A stretch of DNA of 64,000 nt from Pseudomonadota bacterium (lineage in GTDB: Bacteria > Pseudomonadota > Alphaproteobacteria > Rhodospirillales > Magnetospirillaceae): positions 186,001-250,000 of the forward strand of contig JAJYTF010000003.1 in assembly GCA_021793155.1 (NCBI GenBank). Direction: 5' to 3'. Below are positions 50,703-61,751 of the stretch, piece after piece; the first letter of the stretch is position 1; each line of letters starts with the position of its first letter. Under the pieces are notes generated by a model, which worked only from the letters and a program-made list of their open reading frames with translations, had not been told where the DNA came from and ran no database searches. The position numbers and the translations under genes are program-made.

Positions 50703-52000
50703 CGCCGTTCGAACACCGCGGCGAAGAAGCCGTCGGTGTTGTGCCGGGCCGGCGTCAGACGCAGATAGGGGCCTTCCACCGGACAGGCGCCGCCGACGGT
50801 GGGCAGCCATAGTTCGCCGACGGGCAGCAAGGCGAAATCCGGATGGTCCGCCAGGAAGCAGGCCGCCTGGGCTTCATCCTCCTCGGCCAGCAGCGAACAG
50901 GTAGCGTAGACCAGCCGGCCGCCGGGGCGCACCAGCCGGGCCGCCCGGTTGAGAATTTGCCTTTGCAGCGCCGTGAGTTCGTCGACGCCCTGCTGCGTCA
51001 GCCGCCATTTGGCGTCGGGATTGCGGCGCCAGGTGCCCGAACCCGAGCATGGGGCATCGACCAGCACCCGGTCGAAGCTGCCGGCTTGCCGCTTCATCCA
51101 TTTGTCGGCGTCGCCGCCGAGAAGGCGCCTGGTGACATTGTGGACACCGGCCCTTCTCAAACGCTGGGCCGCGCGTTCGGACCGCGCCTGGTTGACGTCG
51201 CAGGCCACCAGGCGCCCCTTGTTTTCCATGGACGCCGCCAGGGCCAGGGTCTTGCCGCCGGCTCCGGCACAATAATCCACCACCGCCTGCCCCGGCCGGG
51301 CATCGGTCAACAGGGCCAGGATCTGCGAGCCTTCATCCTGGACTTCCACCAAGCCGTCGCGAAAGGCCGCCTGGGCGGTCAGCGCGGCGCGGGCGGGCAG
51401 GCGCAAGCCGAGTGGCGAAAACGGCGTCGGCTCGGCCGCCAGTCCGTCGGCGGCCAGGGCGGCGCGCGCGGTCTCGCGGTCGGCCTTCAGGCTGTTCACC
51501 CTGAGGTCCACCGGCGCCTCGTCGCGCATGGCCCCCATCTCGGCCGCCAGCCGGTCGCCGAAGACGGCGGTCAGTCGGGGCTCCAGCCACTCGGGGTATT
51601 CGCCGCGCACCCAGGCGGGCATGTCGTGGCGGAACAGGTCTCGGCCTTTCAACGCCTGCAGCAAGGCCCATTCCTGCGGCGCCAGCGTGCCGGGCCCATG
51701 CGCTCCGCCGGTGAATTGCTGGGCGATCTCGTCGGGCTTCAGGTGATCGTTGAGCACCAGGTCGGCGAGCAGGCGGCTCCGCGGCGTGCTCGGCTGGCCC
51801 TGGCTGGCAAGCCACCAGTCGAGGCGGGCTCGCCGGCGCAGGCAGCCCCAGACACGCTCGGAAACGGCCTTGCGGTCCTTCGAACCGATATAGCGTCGCG
51901 CCTTCAGATAGGCGCCGGCCACCAGGTCGGCCGGCCGGCCCTGCGAGTCGATTTCAGCCAGCAGTTCGAGGACGGCGGCCAGCCGTGCGGCCGGGGTCAT
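50699..52000 (-). CDS. rsmB: RsmB/NOP-type 16S rRNA (cytosine-C5) methyltransferase
   Basis: A 433-residue enzyme. The N-terminal helical region (1-150) is followed by the SAM-binding domain with VVDYCAGAGGKTLALA (about 235), and the two cysteines of the C5-methyltransferase mechanism in DAPCSGSGTWRRNPD (about 315) and VYATCSLLAEED (about 370). It methylates a cytosine in rRNA; the exact site is inferred from the family. An IMP dehydrogenase gene lies upstream. Confidence 0.85.
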   Translation of the reverse strand: MTPAARLAAVLELLAEIDSQGRPADLVAGAYLKARRYIGSKDRKAVSERVWGCLRRRARLDWWLASQGQPSTPRSRLLADLVLNDHLKPDEIAQQFTGGAHGPGTLAPQEWALLQALKGRDLFRHDMPAWVRGEYPEWLEPRLTAVFGDRLAAEMGAMRDEAPVDLRVNSLKADRETARAALAADGLAAEPTPFSPLGLRLPARAALTAQAAFRDGLVEVQDEGSQILALLTDARPGQAVVDYCAGAGGKTLALAASMENKGRLVACDVNQARSERAAQRLRRAGVHNVTRRLLGGDADKWMKRQAGSFDRVLVDAPCSGSGTWRRNPDAKWRLTQQGVDELTALQRQILNRAARLVRPGGRLVYATCSLLAEEDEAQAACFLADHPDFALLPVGELWLPTVGGACPVEGPYLRLTPARHNTDGFFAAVFERR

Positions 52001-52011
52001 CTGCCCTCACC

Positions 52012-52075
52012 CGTCATCCCCGCGAAAGCGGGAATCCGACCAGCGGTATGGATCCCCGCTGTCGCGGGAATGACG
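52012..52075. repeat. REP-like palindrome between guaB and rsmB
   Basis: CGTCATCCCCGCGAAAGCGG followed by GAATCC, with mirror GGATCCCCGCTGTCGCGGGA followed by ATGACG. This is the CCCGCGAAAGCGGGAATCC family, widespread in proteobacteria, distinct from the AAGGATCT family. Confidence 0.75.
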
Positions 52076-52093
52076 AAATGCACGTCCAACCCC

Positions 52094-53566
<1,473 letters not shown>

Positions 53567-53616
53567 CTAGGGGGTCAATCGGGGATGGCGGGACATCATA
53601 CACATTATGCCCGCCC

Positions 53617-54672
53617 TCACAAGGGTCCGATCCCCCGAGAATTAGGAGCAATGGAAGCTTTGAGAGCCCACACCACCACGCCGAACAACAGGAAGGCGCC
53701 GGCCTGGTGGGCCGCCGCCAGCGGCACCGGCACCACCAGCAGGAGGGTGGAAATCCCCAGCCCGACCTGCAGGGTCGCCACCAGCGGCACCAGTGCGACG
53801 GCCAGCCGGCCTTGCGGCGTCAGCGGCCGGTGCCGCGCCCATAGCCAGAAAGCCACCGCCGCTGTCCAGGTCAGCGCCGCCAGCAGGCGGTGGTCGAACT
53901 GCACCAGGGCCAGGTTGTCGAAGGCATTGCGCCACAGGGGCGACATGTCCAGCGCTTCCGGCGGCAGCAACCGGCCGTTCATCAGAGGGAAGGTGTTGTA
54001 GATCAGCCCGGCGTGCAGCCCGGCCACCAGCGCGCCGGCGGGAATGGTCAGACAGACGAGGCCCAACACGACCACCAGCCGCCGGCGCAGACGGCGGTCG
54101 GGTTCGCGAGGCGGCGACAGGAAATCCAGCGCCGACCACAGCAGGGCGCCATAAATCACCAGTGCCGTGACCAGATGGGCGGCCAGCCGGTAATGGCTGA
54201 CTTCCGGGCGGTCGACCAGCCCGCTCTTGACCATGAACCATCCCAGTGCCCCCTGGGCGCCACCCAGCAGGAACAGCAAGGCGAGCCGCGGTGCCGCGCG
54301 CCGGGTGATGCGTCGGCGCGCCAGGAACAGCAGAAACGGCGCGAGGAACGCCAGGCCGATCAGCCTGCCCCACAGCCGGTGCACGTATTCAAGCCAGAAT
54401 ATGCCTTTGAAGCCGGCCAGCGTCATACCGCTGTTGACCAACTGGTACTGTGGCGACGCCTTGTACCTGGCGAAGGCCGCCTGCCACGCCTGGTCGGTGA
54501 GCGGCGGCAGCATGCTCAAGGGTTGCCATTCGACCATGGACAGGCCCGAGCCGGTGAGGCGGGTCAATCCGCCCAGCACCACCATGACGTAGACCATGCC
54601 GGCCAGGGCCAGCAGCCACAGGCCGACGCCGCGCCGATGATCCGAAGGATCTGGAAAAGTTTCCTTGCCCAT
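53617..54672 (-). CDS. ctaA: Haem A synthase (COX15/CtaA)
   Basis: A 351-residue membrane protein with eight transmembrane segments. The COX15-type marks are LVVLGGLTRLTGSGLSMVEW near the N-terminus, the WLEYVHRLWGRLIGL and QGALGWFMVKSGL segments, and the QFDHRLLAALTW and AAHQAGAFLLF histidines that ligate haem. It converts haem O to haem A for aa3-type cytochrome oxidase. It is divergent from the large oxidoreductase gene with a 50-base shared promoter region. Confidence 0.93.
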   Translation of the reverse strand: MGKETFPDPSDHRRGVGLWLLALAGMVYVMVVLGGLTRLTGSGLSMVEWQPLSMLPPLTDQAWQAAFARYKASPQYQLVNSGMTLAGFKGIFWLEYVHRLWGRLIGLAFLAPFLLFLARRRITRRAAPRLALLFLLGGAQGALGWFMVKSGLVDRPEVSHYRLAAHLVTALVIYGALLWSALDFLSPPREPDRRLRRRLVVVLGLVCLTIPAGALVAGLHAGLIYNTFPLMNGRLLPPEALDMSPLWRNAFDNLALVQFDHRLLAALTWTAAVAFWLWARHRPLTPQGRLAVALVPLVATLQVGLGISTLLLVVPVPLAAAHQAGAFLLFGVVVWALKASIAPNSRGIGPL

Positions 54673-54722
54673 CCCTTATACATTGGAAAGCGGAGTTTTC
54701 CGGTAAAGGGATGGGAGATCAA

Positions 54723-57700
54723 ATGGGTGTGGCGCTGACCGAGCCGGTGCTCGGTTTTTCTTTGAGTTTTTCCGATCTCTATGCCCGCCAGGGGCTGCTG
54801 AAGGTCGATGCGGCCTTCCTTGACCACCTGGCCGAGGCCGACCGGCCGTTGCGTGATCGCCTGGAAGCGGCACGGGCCACGCCGCCGGCGACCGGCGCCG
54901 ACGAATCCGCCCTGCTGATCGCCCTGGCCCCGCATCTCGAAGATTTCATCGGCCGCCTGTTCGGCATCGTCCCGGAACTGCAGGCTCTTGCCGCCCGACA
55001 GAATGCCCTGGCACCGCTTTACGCCTGCAAGCGGCTGTTCATCCAGCGCCGCGCCATGAAGGCCTGCAAGCCCGAGGAGGCGGCGGCAATGGACGGCGCG
55101 GCGATGGAAAGCGAACTCGCCGCCCTGTTCGGCGGCGCCTGGGGCGAGTTGGACTTCGCCCGTCACGTCATGGGCTGGCTGGACGACGAGCCCAGTCACC
55201 AGGCCGCCCTTTCGCTGGCGGCACGCTATGCCGCCTGGGCGCTGTTCTCGCCGGCAGGCCGGCGGCGCCACCGGCAGGGCCGACTGTTCAAGGCGCCGGC
55301 CCGGCACGACCCCCTGCATCTGGTACCCCACCAGGCGGCGGCGATCGACGGTGTCACCCAATTCTTCCTGCCGCCCGAGGAGCGGCGGCAGCGTGACGGC
55401 TTCGCCCTGACCGACCCCGGCACCGACCTGGCGGGCGCCCTGGACGAGGCCAACTACTGCATTCTGTGCCACCACCAGGGCAAGGACAGCTGCTCGAAAG
55501 GTCTGCGCAGTAAGACCGGCGCCGGGTTCGCCACCAATGCGCTGGATGTGGCGCAAACCGGCTGTCCGCTCGAGGAACGCATCTCCGAAATGCACGAGGT
55601 CAAGCGGCAGGGCCTTGGCGTCGCCGCGCTGGCCGTCGCGGTGGTCGACAATGCCATGGTGGCCGGCACCGGACACCGCATCTGCAACAACTGCATGACG
55701 GCTTGCGTCTACACCAACGGCAACAAGGACCCGGTCGACATCCCCCAGGCCGAGACCCGCATCCTCAAGGACGTCCTGGATCTGCCCTGGGGCTTTGAGA
55801 TCTATGGCCTGCTCACCCGCTGGAATCCGCTCAATCTGCGCCGGCCCGTGCCGATGGCGCCGAGCGGACGCAGCGTGCTGGTGGTCGGGCTGGGACCGGC
55901 CGGCTACACCCTGGCCCACCACCTGATGAATGACGGCCATGCGGTGGTGGCGGTGGACGGCCTGAAGATCGAGCCGCTGCCCGAGGAACTGTCCGGAGTC
56001 ACGCCGGCCGGCGACAGGGTGCCATTCCGCCCCATCCGCGATATCGCCGAGCTTTACGAAAGCCTGGACGAGCGCGTCATGGCCGGGTTCGGCGGCGTCG
56101 CCGAATACGGCATCACCGTGCGCTGGAACAAGAATTTCCTCAAGATCATCCGCCTGTTGCTGGAGCGTCGCGCCGAATTCCTCATGGCAGGCGGCGTACG
56201 GCTTGGAGGAACCCTGGCACTGGACGATGCTTTCGCCATGGGCTTCGACCATGTGGCGCTGTGCATGGGAGCCGGCAAGCCGACGGTCATCCCCATGGCC
56301 AACAATCTGGCCCCGGGTGTCCGCCAGGCGTCGGATTTCCTGATGGCACTGCAACTGACCGGCGCCGCCCGCGCCGACAGCCTGGCCAGCCTGCAGCTGC
56401 GGCTGCCGGTGGTGGTGATCGGTGGCGGACTGACCGCCGTCGACGCCTGCACCGAGGCGCTGGCCTATTACCCGGTACAAGTCGAGAAGTTCCTGCGGCG
56501 CTATGAGATCCTGGTCGCCGAGCGCGGCGAACCGGCCGTCCGGGCCGCCTATACGGCGGAAGAGGCGGCCATCGCCGACGAGTTCCTGGACCACGGCCGG
56601 GCGATCCGGGCCGAGCGGCAGACGGCCGCGGCGGAAGGCCGCGCGCCCAGGCTGCAGGAACTGCTGGACCGCTGGGGCGGCGCCACCATCGCCTATCGCC
56701 GCCGCCTGGTGGACAGCCCGGCCTACCGCAACCATGAAGAGGTCACCAAGGCACTGGAAGAAGGCATTCGCTTCGCCGAGGGGCTTTCCCCCATCGGCGT
56801 CGAGGTGGACGCCCGTGGACATGCTGCCGGGCTTCGGGTGAAAGCCGCCGACGGCAAGGAGTCGGTGCTGCCCGCCCGTTCGGTCATCGTCGCCGCCGGC
56901 ACAGTTCCCAACACCGTACTCGCCCGGGAGAACGGCCGTATCGAGCTGGACGGCAAGTATTTCCGGGCACTCGACGAGGATGGCCGGCCGGCAACCCCGG
57001 AGCCGACGAGCAAGCCCGGAAAGCCGCAGGTGCTGATGTCCGTCGACGGACATCGGTCGGCGGTATCGTTCTTCGGCGACCTCCATCCGTCTTTTGCCGG
57101 CAACGTGGTCTCGGCCATGGCCAGCGCCAAGCAGGGTTATCCGGTGATCAGCCGGGCGCTGGCCCGCCTGGGCCCGCCGGTGGCCAGCCCGGACCGGCTG
57201 TTCGCGCGGATCAATGCCGAGTTCCGCCCCACGGTGCACAAGGTCGAGCGCCTGGCGCCGACCATCGTCGAGGTGGTGGTGAAGGCGCCGGCCGCGGCCC
57301 GCGCCTTCGCCCCGGGGCAGTTCTACCGTCTGCAAAACTTCGAAACCCTGGCCCGGCGCGGCAGCGGCACCACGCTGGCGACGGAAGGCCTGGCACTGAC
57401 CGGCGCCTGGGTCGACCGGCAGGCCGGACTGGTATCGGTGATCGTCCTCGAAATGGGCGGCTCCTCCGATATCTGCCGCACCCTGCTGCCGGGCGAGCCG
57501 GTGGTGCTGATGGGGCCGACCGGCGCCCCCACGGAAACGCCGCCCGGCGAGATCACCCTGCTGGCCGGCGGCGGCCTGGGCAACGCGGTGCTGTTCTCGA
57601 TCGGCCAGGCGCTGCGCCGGGCCGGGTCGAAAGTCCTGTATTTCGCCGGTTACCGGTCGGCCGCCGACCGCTTCAAGGTCGAGGAAATCGAAGCGGCAGC

Positions 57701-58193
57701 CGACACGGTGGTGTGGTGCGTCGACAAAGGCGAAGCCCTGACTCCGCGCCGCCCGCAGGACAAGGCCTTCGTCGGCAACATCGTCCAGGCGATGACCGCC
57801 TATGCCGAGGGCCGGCTCGGCGAAACGGACATCGTGCTGGCAGGCGTCGACCGCATCATCGCCATCGGCTCGGACCGCATGATGCAGGCGGTGGCGCAAG
57901 CTCGCCACGGCATCCTGGCGCCCCATTTGGCCCGCGGCCACCAGGCCATCGGATCGATCAATTCGCCCATGCAATGCATGATGAAGGAGATCTGCGCCCA
58001 GTGCCTGCAACGCCACAAGGATCCTCTGACCGGCGCGGAACTGGTGGTCTTCACCTGCGCCAACCAGGACCAGCCGCTGGACCGGGTGGATTGGCAAGGC
58101 CTGCAGCAACGCCTGGGCCAGAACTCGGTTCAGGAGAAGCTGACCCGCCAATGGATCGACCGCAGCCTGAAGCACCTCGGACTGCGGGAGTAG
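54723..58193 (+). CDS. NfnAB-like fusion: N-terminal domain + GltD-like + PyrK-like flavin/Fe-S oxidoreductase
   Basis: A 1156-residue single chain. Residues 1-235 form a helical domain I do not recognise. Residues 235-340 carry cysteine groups that resemble the two [4Fe-4S] sites of GltD (CILC...C...GCP near 242-280; CNNCMTAC near 320). FAD motif VVGLGPAG is near 385 and an NADP-type GGGLTAVDACTEAL near 563. From about 830 a ferredoxin-reductase fold (FAPGQFYRLQNFE, LLAGGGLGNAVLFS) ends in a PyrK-like [2Fe-2S] site, CMMKEICAQC plus a later Cys. This combines both subunits of the bifurcating transhydrogenase NfnAB in one protein. I start at 54723, with GGGAG five bases upstream. Neighbours give no clear partner. 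Confidence 0.85.
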   Translation: MGVALTEPVLGFSLSFSDLYARQGLLKVDAAFLDHLAEADRPLRDRLEAARATPPATGADESALLIALAPHLEDFIGRLFGIVPELQALAARQNALAPLYACKRLFIQRRAMKACKPEEAAAMDGAAMESELAALFGGAWGELDFARHVMGWLDDEPSHQAALSLAARYAAWALFSPAGRRRHRQGRLFKAPARHDPLHLVPHQAAAIDGVTQFFLPPEERRQRDGFALTDPGTDLAGALDEANYCILCHHQGKDSCSKGLRSKTGAGFATNALDVAQTGCPLEERISEMHEVKRQGLGVAALAVAVVDNAMVAGTGHRICNNCMTACVYTNGNKDPVDIPQAETRILKDVLDLPWGFEIYGLLTRWNPLNLRRPVPMAPSGRSVLVVGLGPAGYTLAHHLMNDGHAVVAVDGLKIEPLPEELSGVTPAGDRVPFRPIRDIAELYESLDERVMAGFGGVAEYGITVRWNKNFLKIIRLLLERRAEFLMAGGVRLGGTLALDDAFAMGFDHVALCMGAGKPTVIPMANNLAPGVRQASDFLMALQLTGAARADSLASLQLRLPVVVIGGGLTAVDACTEALAYYPVQVEKFLRRYEILVAERGEPAVRAAYTAEEAAIADEFLDHGRAIRAERQTAAAEGRAPRLQELLDRWGGATIAYRRRLVDSPAYRNHEEVTKALEEGIRFAEGLSPIGVEVDARGHAAGLRVKAADGKESVLPARSVIVAAGTVPNTVLARENGRIELDGKYFRALDEDGRPATPEPTSKPGKPQVLMSVDGHRSAVSFFGDLHPSFAGNVVSAMASAKQGYPVISRALARLGPPVASPDRLFARINAEFRPTVHKVERLAPTIVEVVVKAPAAARAFAPGQFYRLQNFETLARRGSGTTLATEGLALTGAWVDRQAGLVSVIVLEMGGSSDICRTLLPGEPVVLMGPTGAPTETPPGEITLLAGGGLGNAVLFSIGQALRRAGSKVLYFAGYRSAADRFKVEEIEAAADTVVWCVDKGEALTPRRPQDKAFVGNIVQAMTAYAEGRLGETDIVLAGVDRIIAIGSDRMMQAVAQARHGILAPHLARGHQAIGSINSPMQCMMKEICAQCLQRHKDPLTGAELVVFTCANQDQPLDRVDWQGLQQRLGQNSVQEKLTRQWIDRSLKHLGLRE

Positions 58194-58361
58194 CGCGCGG
58201 TCAGAGTGACCGGGGAACTGTGACAGGGGGCAGTGGGCCACCGCCACGGAATGAAAAATGAAGGTGGCGCGAGTAAAAAGGTGATGCAGTATAGGTGTAT
58301 ATTCCTATGGTCATGCGCCGCCCCGGCGCGCAGAGTAGTGGCGCACCAAGGAACGCAATGA

Positions 58362-60059
58362 TTGAATAGCGCAAATGTAAAAGATGACACATCCAAAGCC
58401 GAGCGGGATCGCTATGTTTCATTAGCATTCTGTTGGGCAGACTTGTTGTTTGAGGTGGACCGCAGCTTCAACATCCTGTTCGCGGCTGGAGCAACGGACG
58501 CGTTCTTTGGGCGTGTCGCAGGGTCGTTGGTCGGATCGTCGTTCCGCGACTTGGTGGCGCCGGCGGACATTCCCCTGGTCGGACAGGCGCTGAAGCAGAT
58601 CCTCAAGACCGGGCGGGTGCAGGAAGAGGTGGTCCGCGTCGTCGGTCCCAACAGCGGGATGCTGTGGGTCTCGATGTCGGCCTATTGCCTGAACGGCATC
58701 GACGGCAATCTTTATATCGGCCTGCGCAAATGCGGGCCGGCGGCAAAGGCGGCGGCCCTCACCGTGCCGCGGGGTGACGACAGCGGCCTGTTCGACTCGG
58801 CCAGCTTCGCCGAACTGGCCGCCGACCGGCTGAAGAAGATCCAGGCGGCCGGCGAAAGCGCCGAAGTCACCCTGGTGTCCATCCCCGAAATGAAGGAGTT
58901 GCAGGACCGCCTCGACCCGAAATCGAGTGACGCCCTGAACCGTTCGGTCGGCGATTTCCTGAAAGCCAACTCGGTGGGCGGCGACTCGGCGGCCAAGGTG
59001 GCTGACGGCCAGTTTTCGATCATGCATGCCGCCGGCACCAATATCGGAGACATGCTGAGGCAGATCGAAGGGCTGACTCAGAGGGCCGACCCATCTGGCC
59101 TGGGTGTCAGGGTCGAATCCGCCACGGTGACCATGGATGCGGCCGAGTCCGTCAGCGAAGAGGACCTGGCCAAGGGTCTGCTCTACACCTTGAACAAGTT
59201 TCGCGACGCCGACGGCAGCGGGGTCACCATCAAGGATCTGGCCTGCAACATGTCCGTGCTGGTCGGCGAGGCGGTGACCGAGGTCAACAGCTTCAAGCAG
59301 GTGGTCGCCCTGGCCGAGTTCTACGTGGCGGTGCAGCCCATCATCCATATCGGCAGCGGCGACATCCACCATTACGAGGCATTGTGCCGCTTCGACGCCA
59401 AGCCGGGCGAATCACCGTTCAAGACCATCACCTTCGCCGAAGAGACCGGCCTGATCCACGAGTTCGATTTCGCCATGGCCAAGAAGGTCGTCGAATGGCT
59501 GGCGAAGTTTCCTCGCAACAACCAAAAGTACCGCGTCGCGGTCAATGTCTCGGGCTACTCGATCGGCAAGCCCAGCTATGTCGACGCCCTGATGAAGCTG
59601 CTGAAGGAGAACGATTGGACCCAAGGCAAGCTGATGTTCGAGATCACCGAGAGCTCGCGCATGAGCGACCTCGAATCCGCCAACAATTTCATCCAGACCT
59701 TGCGTGAGCGCGGCTACCATGTGTGCCTGGACGACTTCGGTGCGGGGGCGGCATCGTTCCAATACCTTTCGGTGCTGGACGTCGACGTGGTCAAGTTGGA
59801 CGGCTCGGCAGTCAAGAACGCGCAGAAGGCGGCCAAGGGCCGGGCATTCCTGTCGGCGCTGACCGAGCTGTGCCGCCGCATGGGGATCGAGACCATCGCG
59901 GAAATGGTCGATACGCCCGAGACCCTGGAATTCTGCCGCGACTGCGGCTGCAACTACGTCCAGGGCTTCCTGTTCGGCCGGCCGTCGCGCCAATTGCGTG
60001 ATTTTTCGCCGTTGCCGCAGGCCCATTTGTTCAAGAAGCTGACCACCTTGAAATATTAG
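58362..60059 (+). CDS. EAL-domain cyclic di-GMP phosphodiesterase with N-terminal PAS-like region
   Basis: A 565-residue protein that seems to start at TTG (AAGGA nine bases upstream); no ATG is available near. Residues 20-120 resemble a PAS fold (FEVDRSFNILFAAGAT, VVGPNSGMLWVSMSAY), 150-290 is a region that might be a degenerate GGDEF, and 320-555 is an EAL domain. Catalytic-type residues appear: EAL in YEALCRF, NVSGYS, EITESS, DDFGAG, VKLDG and AEMVDTPE. The active site looks complete, so it should hydrolyse c-di-GMP and promote motility or reduce attachment. Confidence 0.88.
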   Translation: MNSANVKDDTSKAERDRYVSLAFCWADLLFEVDRSFNILFAAGATDAFFGRVAGSLVGSSFRDLVAPADIPLVGQALKQILKTGRVQEEVVRVVGPNSGMLWVSMSAYCLNGIDGNLYIGLRKCGPAAKAAALTVPRGDDSGLFDSASFAELAADRLKKIQAAGESAEVTLVSIPEMKELQDRLDPKSSDALNRSVGDFLKANSVGGDSAAKVADGQFSIMHAAGTNIGDMLRQIEGLTQRADPSGLGVRVESATVTMDAAESVSEEDLAKGLLYTLNKFRDADGSGVTIKDLACNMSVLVGEAVTEVNSFKQVVALAEFYVAVQPIIHIGSGDIHHYEALCRFDAKPGESPFKTITFAEETGLIHEFDFAMAKKVVEWLAKFPRNNQKYRVAVNVSGYSIGKPSYVDALMKLLKENDWTQGKLMFEITESSRMSDLESANNFIQTLRERGYHVCLDDFGAGAASFQYLSVLDVDVVKLDGSAVKNAQKAAKGRAFLSALTELCRRMGIETIAEMVDTPETLEFCRDCGCNYVQGFLFGRPSRQLRDFSPLPQAHLFKKLTTLKY

Positions 60060-60110
60060 AATTATAATGCTTATGCAACATGCGCAGGGCCGGGTTGCAG
60101 CCACAACAGT

Positions 60111-60148
60111 AAGTTTGGTGGCAAACTTTTTTCGATTGTGAATATAAT
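60111..60148 (+). promoter_or_regulatory. Promoter -10 and palindromic operator upstream of the MocR gene
   Basis: A perfect TATAAT (60143-60148) lies 63-68 bases upstream of the ATG, with no good -35. Just upstream, AAGTTTG (60111-60117) and CAAACTT (60122-60128) form a 7-bp palindrome with a four-base spacer, overlapping where a -35 would be. An operator for autoregulation is a natural inference. Confidence 0.45.
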
Positions 60149-60210
60149 GCCGTCCCGCTGCTCTCCGGGCAGATGGTGTGGGCGGTATTTCCAGTGGTCA
60201 CCTGCGACGC

Positions 60211-61689
60211 ATGCAGCTTCCCATCGAACTCGACCGTAGTCTTGCCGAGCCGTTGCAAAATCAACTGTACGAGCAACTTCGCGGTCTGATCGTCACCAAG
60301 CGCCTGAAGCCGAATTCGCGTCTGATCGCCACCCGCTTTCTCGCCGAAAGCCTGGGCGTTTCGCGAACGACGGTGCTGCTGGCGTACGAACGCCTGATCG
60401 CCGAAGGCTATGTGGAAACGCGCCCCGCCGTCGGCACCTTCGTCTGCGACACACTGCCCGATCAGCTCCCCTCTTCCCCTTCGGCGGCCGCCACGGTCGA
60501 GGTTCTGCCGCAGTCGGAGCTTCGCCCGCCGATCTTTCATGGCCCGGCGCCGCCTCCCACGCCCGACCGGCGCCCGCTGATCGATTTCTGGAACGGCCCG
60601 GATTTCCGCATTTTTCCTTTGCGGACCTGGCAGCGCATCACGCAACACGTGCTGGAAAGTTTCGGCAAGGGGATCACCCAGGGTTCCCCGGCCAGCGGCG
60701 TGCTTCCGCTGAAGCAGGCGATCGGCGAGTGGCTGGCCTCGCATCGCGGGATCGTCGTCGATCCCGAGCAGGTGATCGTGGTGACCGGTTGCCAGCAGGC
60801 GCACCACGTCGCGGCGCAGATGTTCCTGCGGCGCGGCGACCGGGTGGTGGTCGAATGGCCCTGCCCCGAATCGGTAAGCCATCTGTTCGACAGCCTGGGA
60901 GCGGTCCAGTGCCCGGTTCCGGTCGACGAGCAGGGAATCGACATCGACCGCCTGCCGAGCGGCCCGGTGACCATGGCCTATCTCACCCCGTCCCACCAGA
61001 ACCCGATGGGCGGAACGCTGCCGACCGAGCGTCGGGAACGGCTGATCCAATGGGCCCGCCAGGCTGGAGCCTATCTCATCGACAACGATTGCGACGGCGA
61101 ATGCCGGTACCGCGGCATGGGCCCGCCGTCGTTGAAAAGCCTCGACCCTTACGGCCTGGTGCTGTGCAGCGGCAGCTTCGCGAAGAACCTGGGGGCCGGC
61201 CTGCGCCTGGGCTATCTGGTGGTGCCACCCGAACTGGTGCCCTCGGCCGTCGCCGTCAAGACCTTGCTCGACCAAGGCAATCCCTGGCTGGAACAGATGG
61301 TCTTGGCCGAATTCATCGCCTCGGGCGAATACGACCGCCATCTGCGGCGGGTCCGCAAGATCTATATGGAACGCCGCGACTGCCTGATCAGCCGTCTACA
61401 GCGTAATTTCGGCGAGACGCAACTGTTCGGCACCGATGCTGGATACCATGTGACCTGGTTGCTGCCGCCGGATTTTCCACCAGCCTCGGCAATCCAGGAC
61501 CTGGCGCGCTTGCGTGGGGTCGGCGTCTACACGGTCGATACCAGGGGCCCGTTGGACCACGTCCCATGCCGCTATGCCGACAACGCTTTGTTGCTGGGCT
61601 ATTCATCCCTCGACGAGCGGCAGATCCAGGAAGGTGTGGACGGGTTGGCCGCAGTCGTGAGGGAATGTCGCCGTAAAGCGGCTGGGTAA
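60211..61689 (+). CDS. MocR-family regulator (GntR HTH + class I aminotransferase-like domain)
   Basis: A 492-residue PLP-binding transcription factor. The N-terminal winged helix (LYEQLRGLIVTKRL, then ATRFLAESLGVSRTTVLLAYERLIAEGYVETR, residues 15-65) is joined by a linker to a fold-type I aminotransferase domain, with the PLP lysine in SGSFAKNLGAGLRLGYLV (about 326). Such regulators sense amino acids, amino sugars or PLP itself. I use the ATG at 60211; a GTG at 60178 is the alternative. Neither has a strong ribosome site. Likely targets are itself or nearby genes. Confidence 0.88.
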   Translation: MQLPIELDRSLAEPLQNQLYEQLRGLIVTKRLKPNSRLIATRFLAESLGVSRTTVLLAYERLIAEGYVETRPAVGTFVCDTLPDQLPSSPSAAATVEVLPQSELRPPIFHGPAPPPTPDRRPLIDFWNGPDFRIFPLRTWQRITQHVLESFGKGITQGSPASGVLPLKQAIGEWLASHRGIVVDPEQVIVVTGCQQAHHVAAQMFLRRGDRVVVEWPCPESVSHLFDSLGAVQCPVPVDEQGIDIDRLPSGPVTMAYLTPSHQNPMGGTLPTERRERLIQWARQAGAYLIDNDCDGECRYRGMGPPSLKSLDPYGLVLCSGSFAKNLGAGLRLGYLVVPPELVPSAVAVKTLLDQGNPWLEQMVLAEFIASGEYDRHLRRVRKIYMERRDCLISRLQRNFGETQLFGTDAGYHVTWLLPPDFPPASAIQDLARLRGVGVYTVDTRGPLDHVPCRYADNALLLGYSSLDERQIQEGVDGLAAVVRECRRKAAG

Positions 61690-61751
61690 CCACCGCCGGC
61701 GGCGGAAACCAGATAATCGTCGTCCATCATTTCATCGAAAAAGGAGCCCAC

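Noticed and set aside
54564-58247. A 1227-codon open frame on the minus strand
   Set aside because: It lies antisense to the oxidoreductase fusion, has no domain-like text and arises from GC-rich codon bias in the opposite frame.
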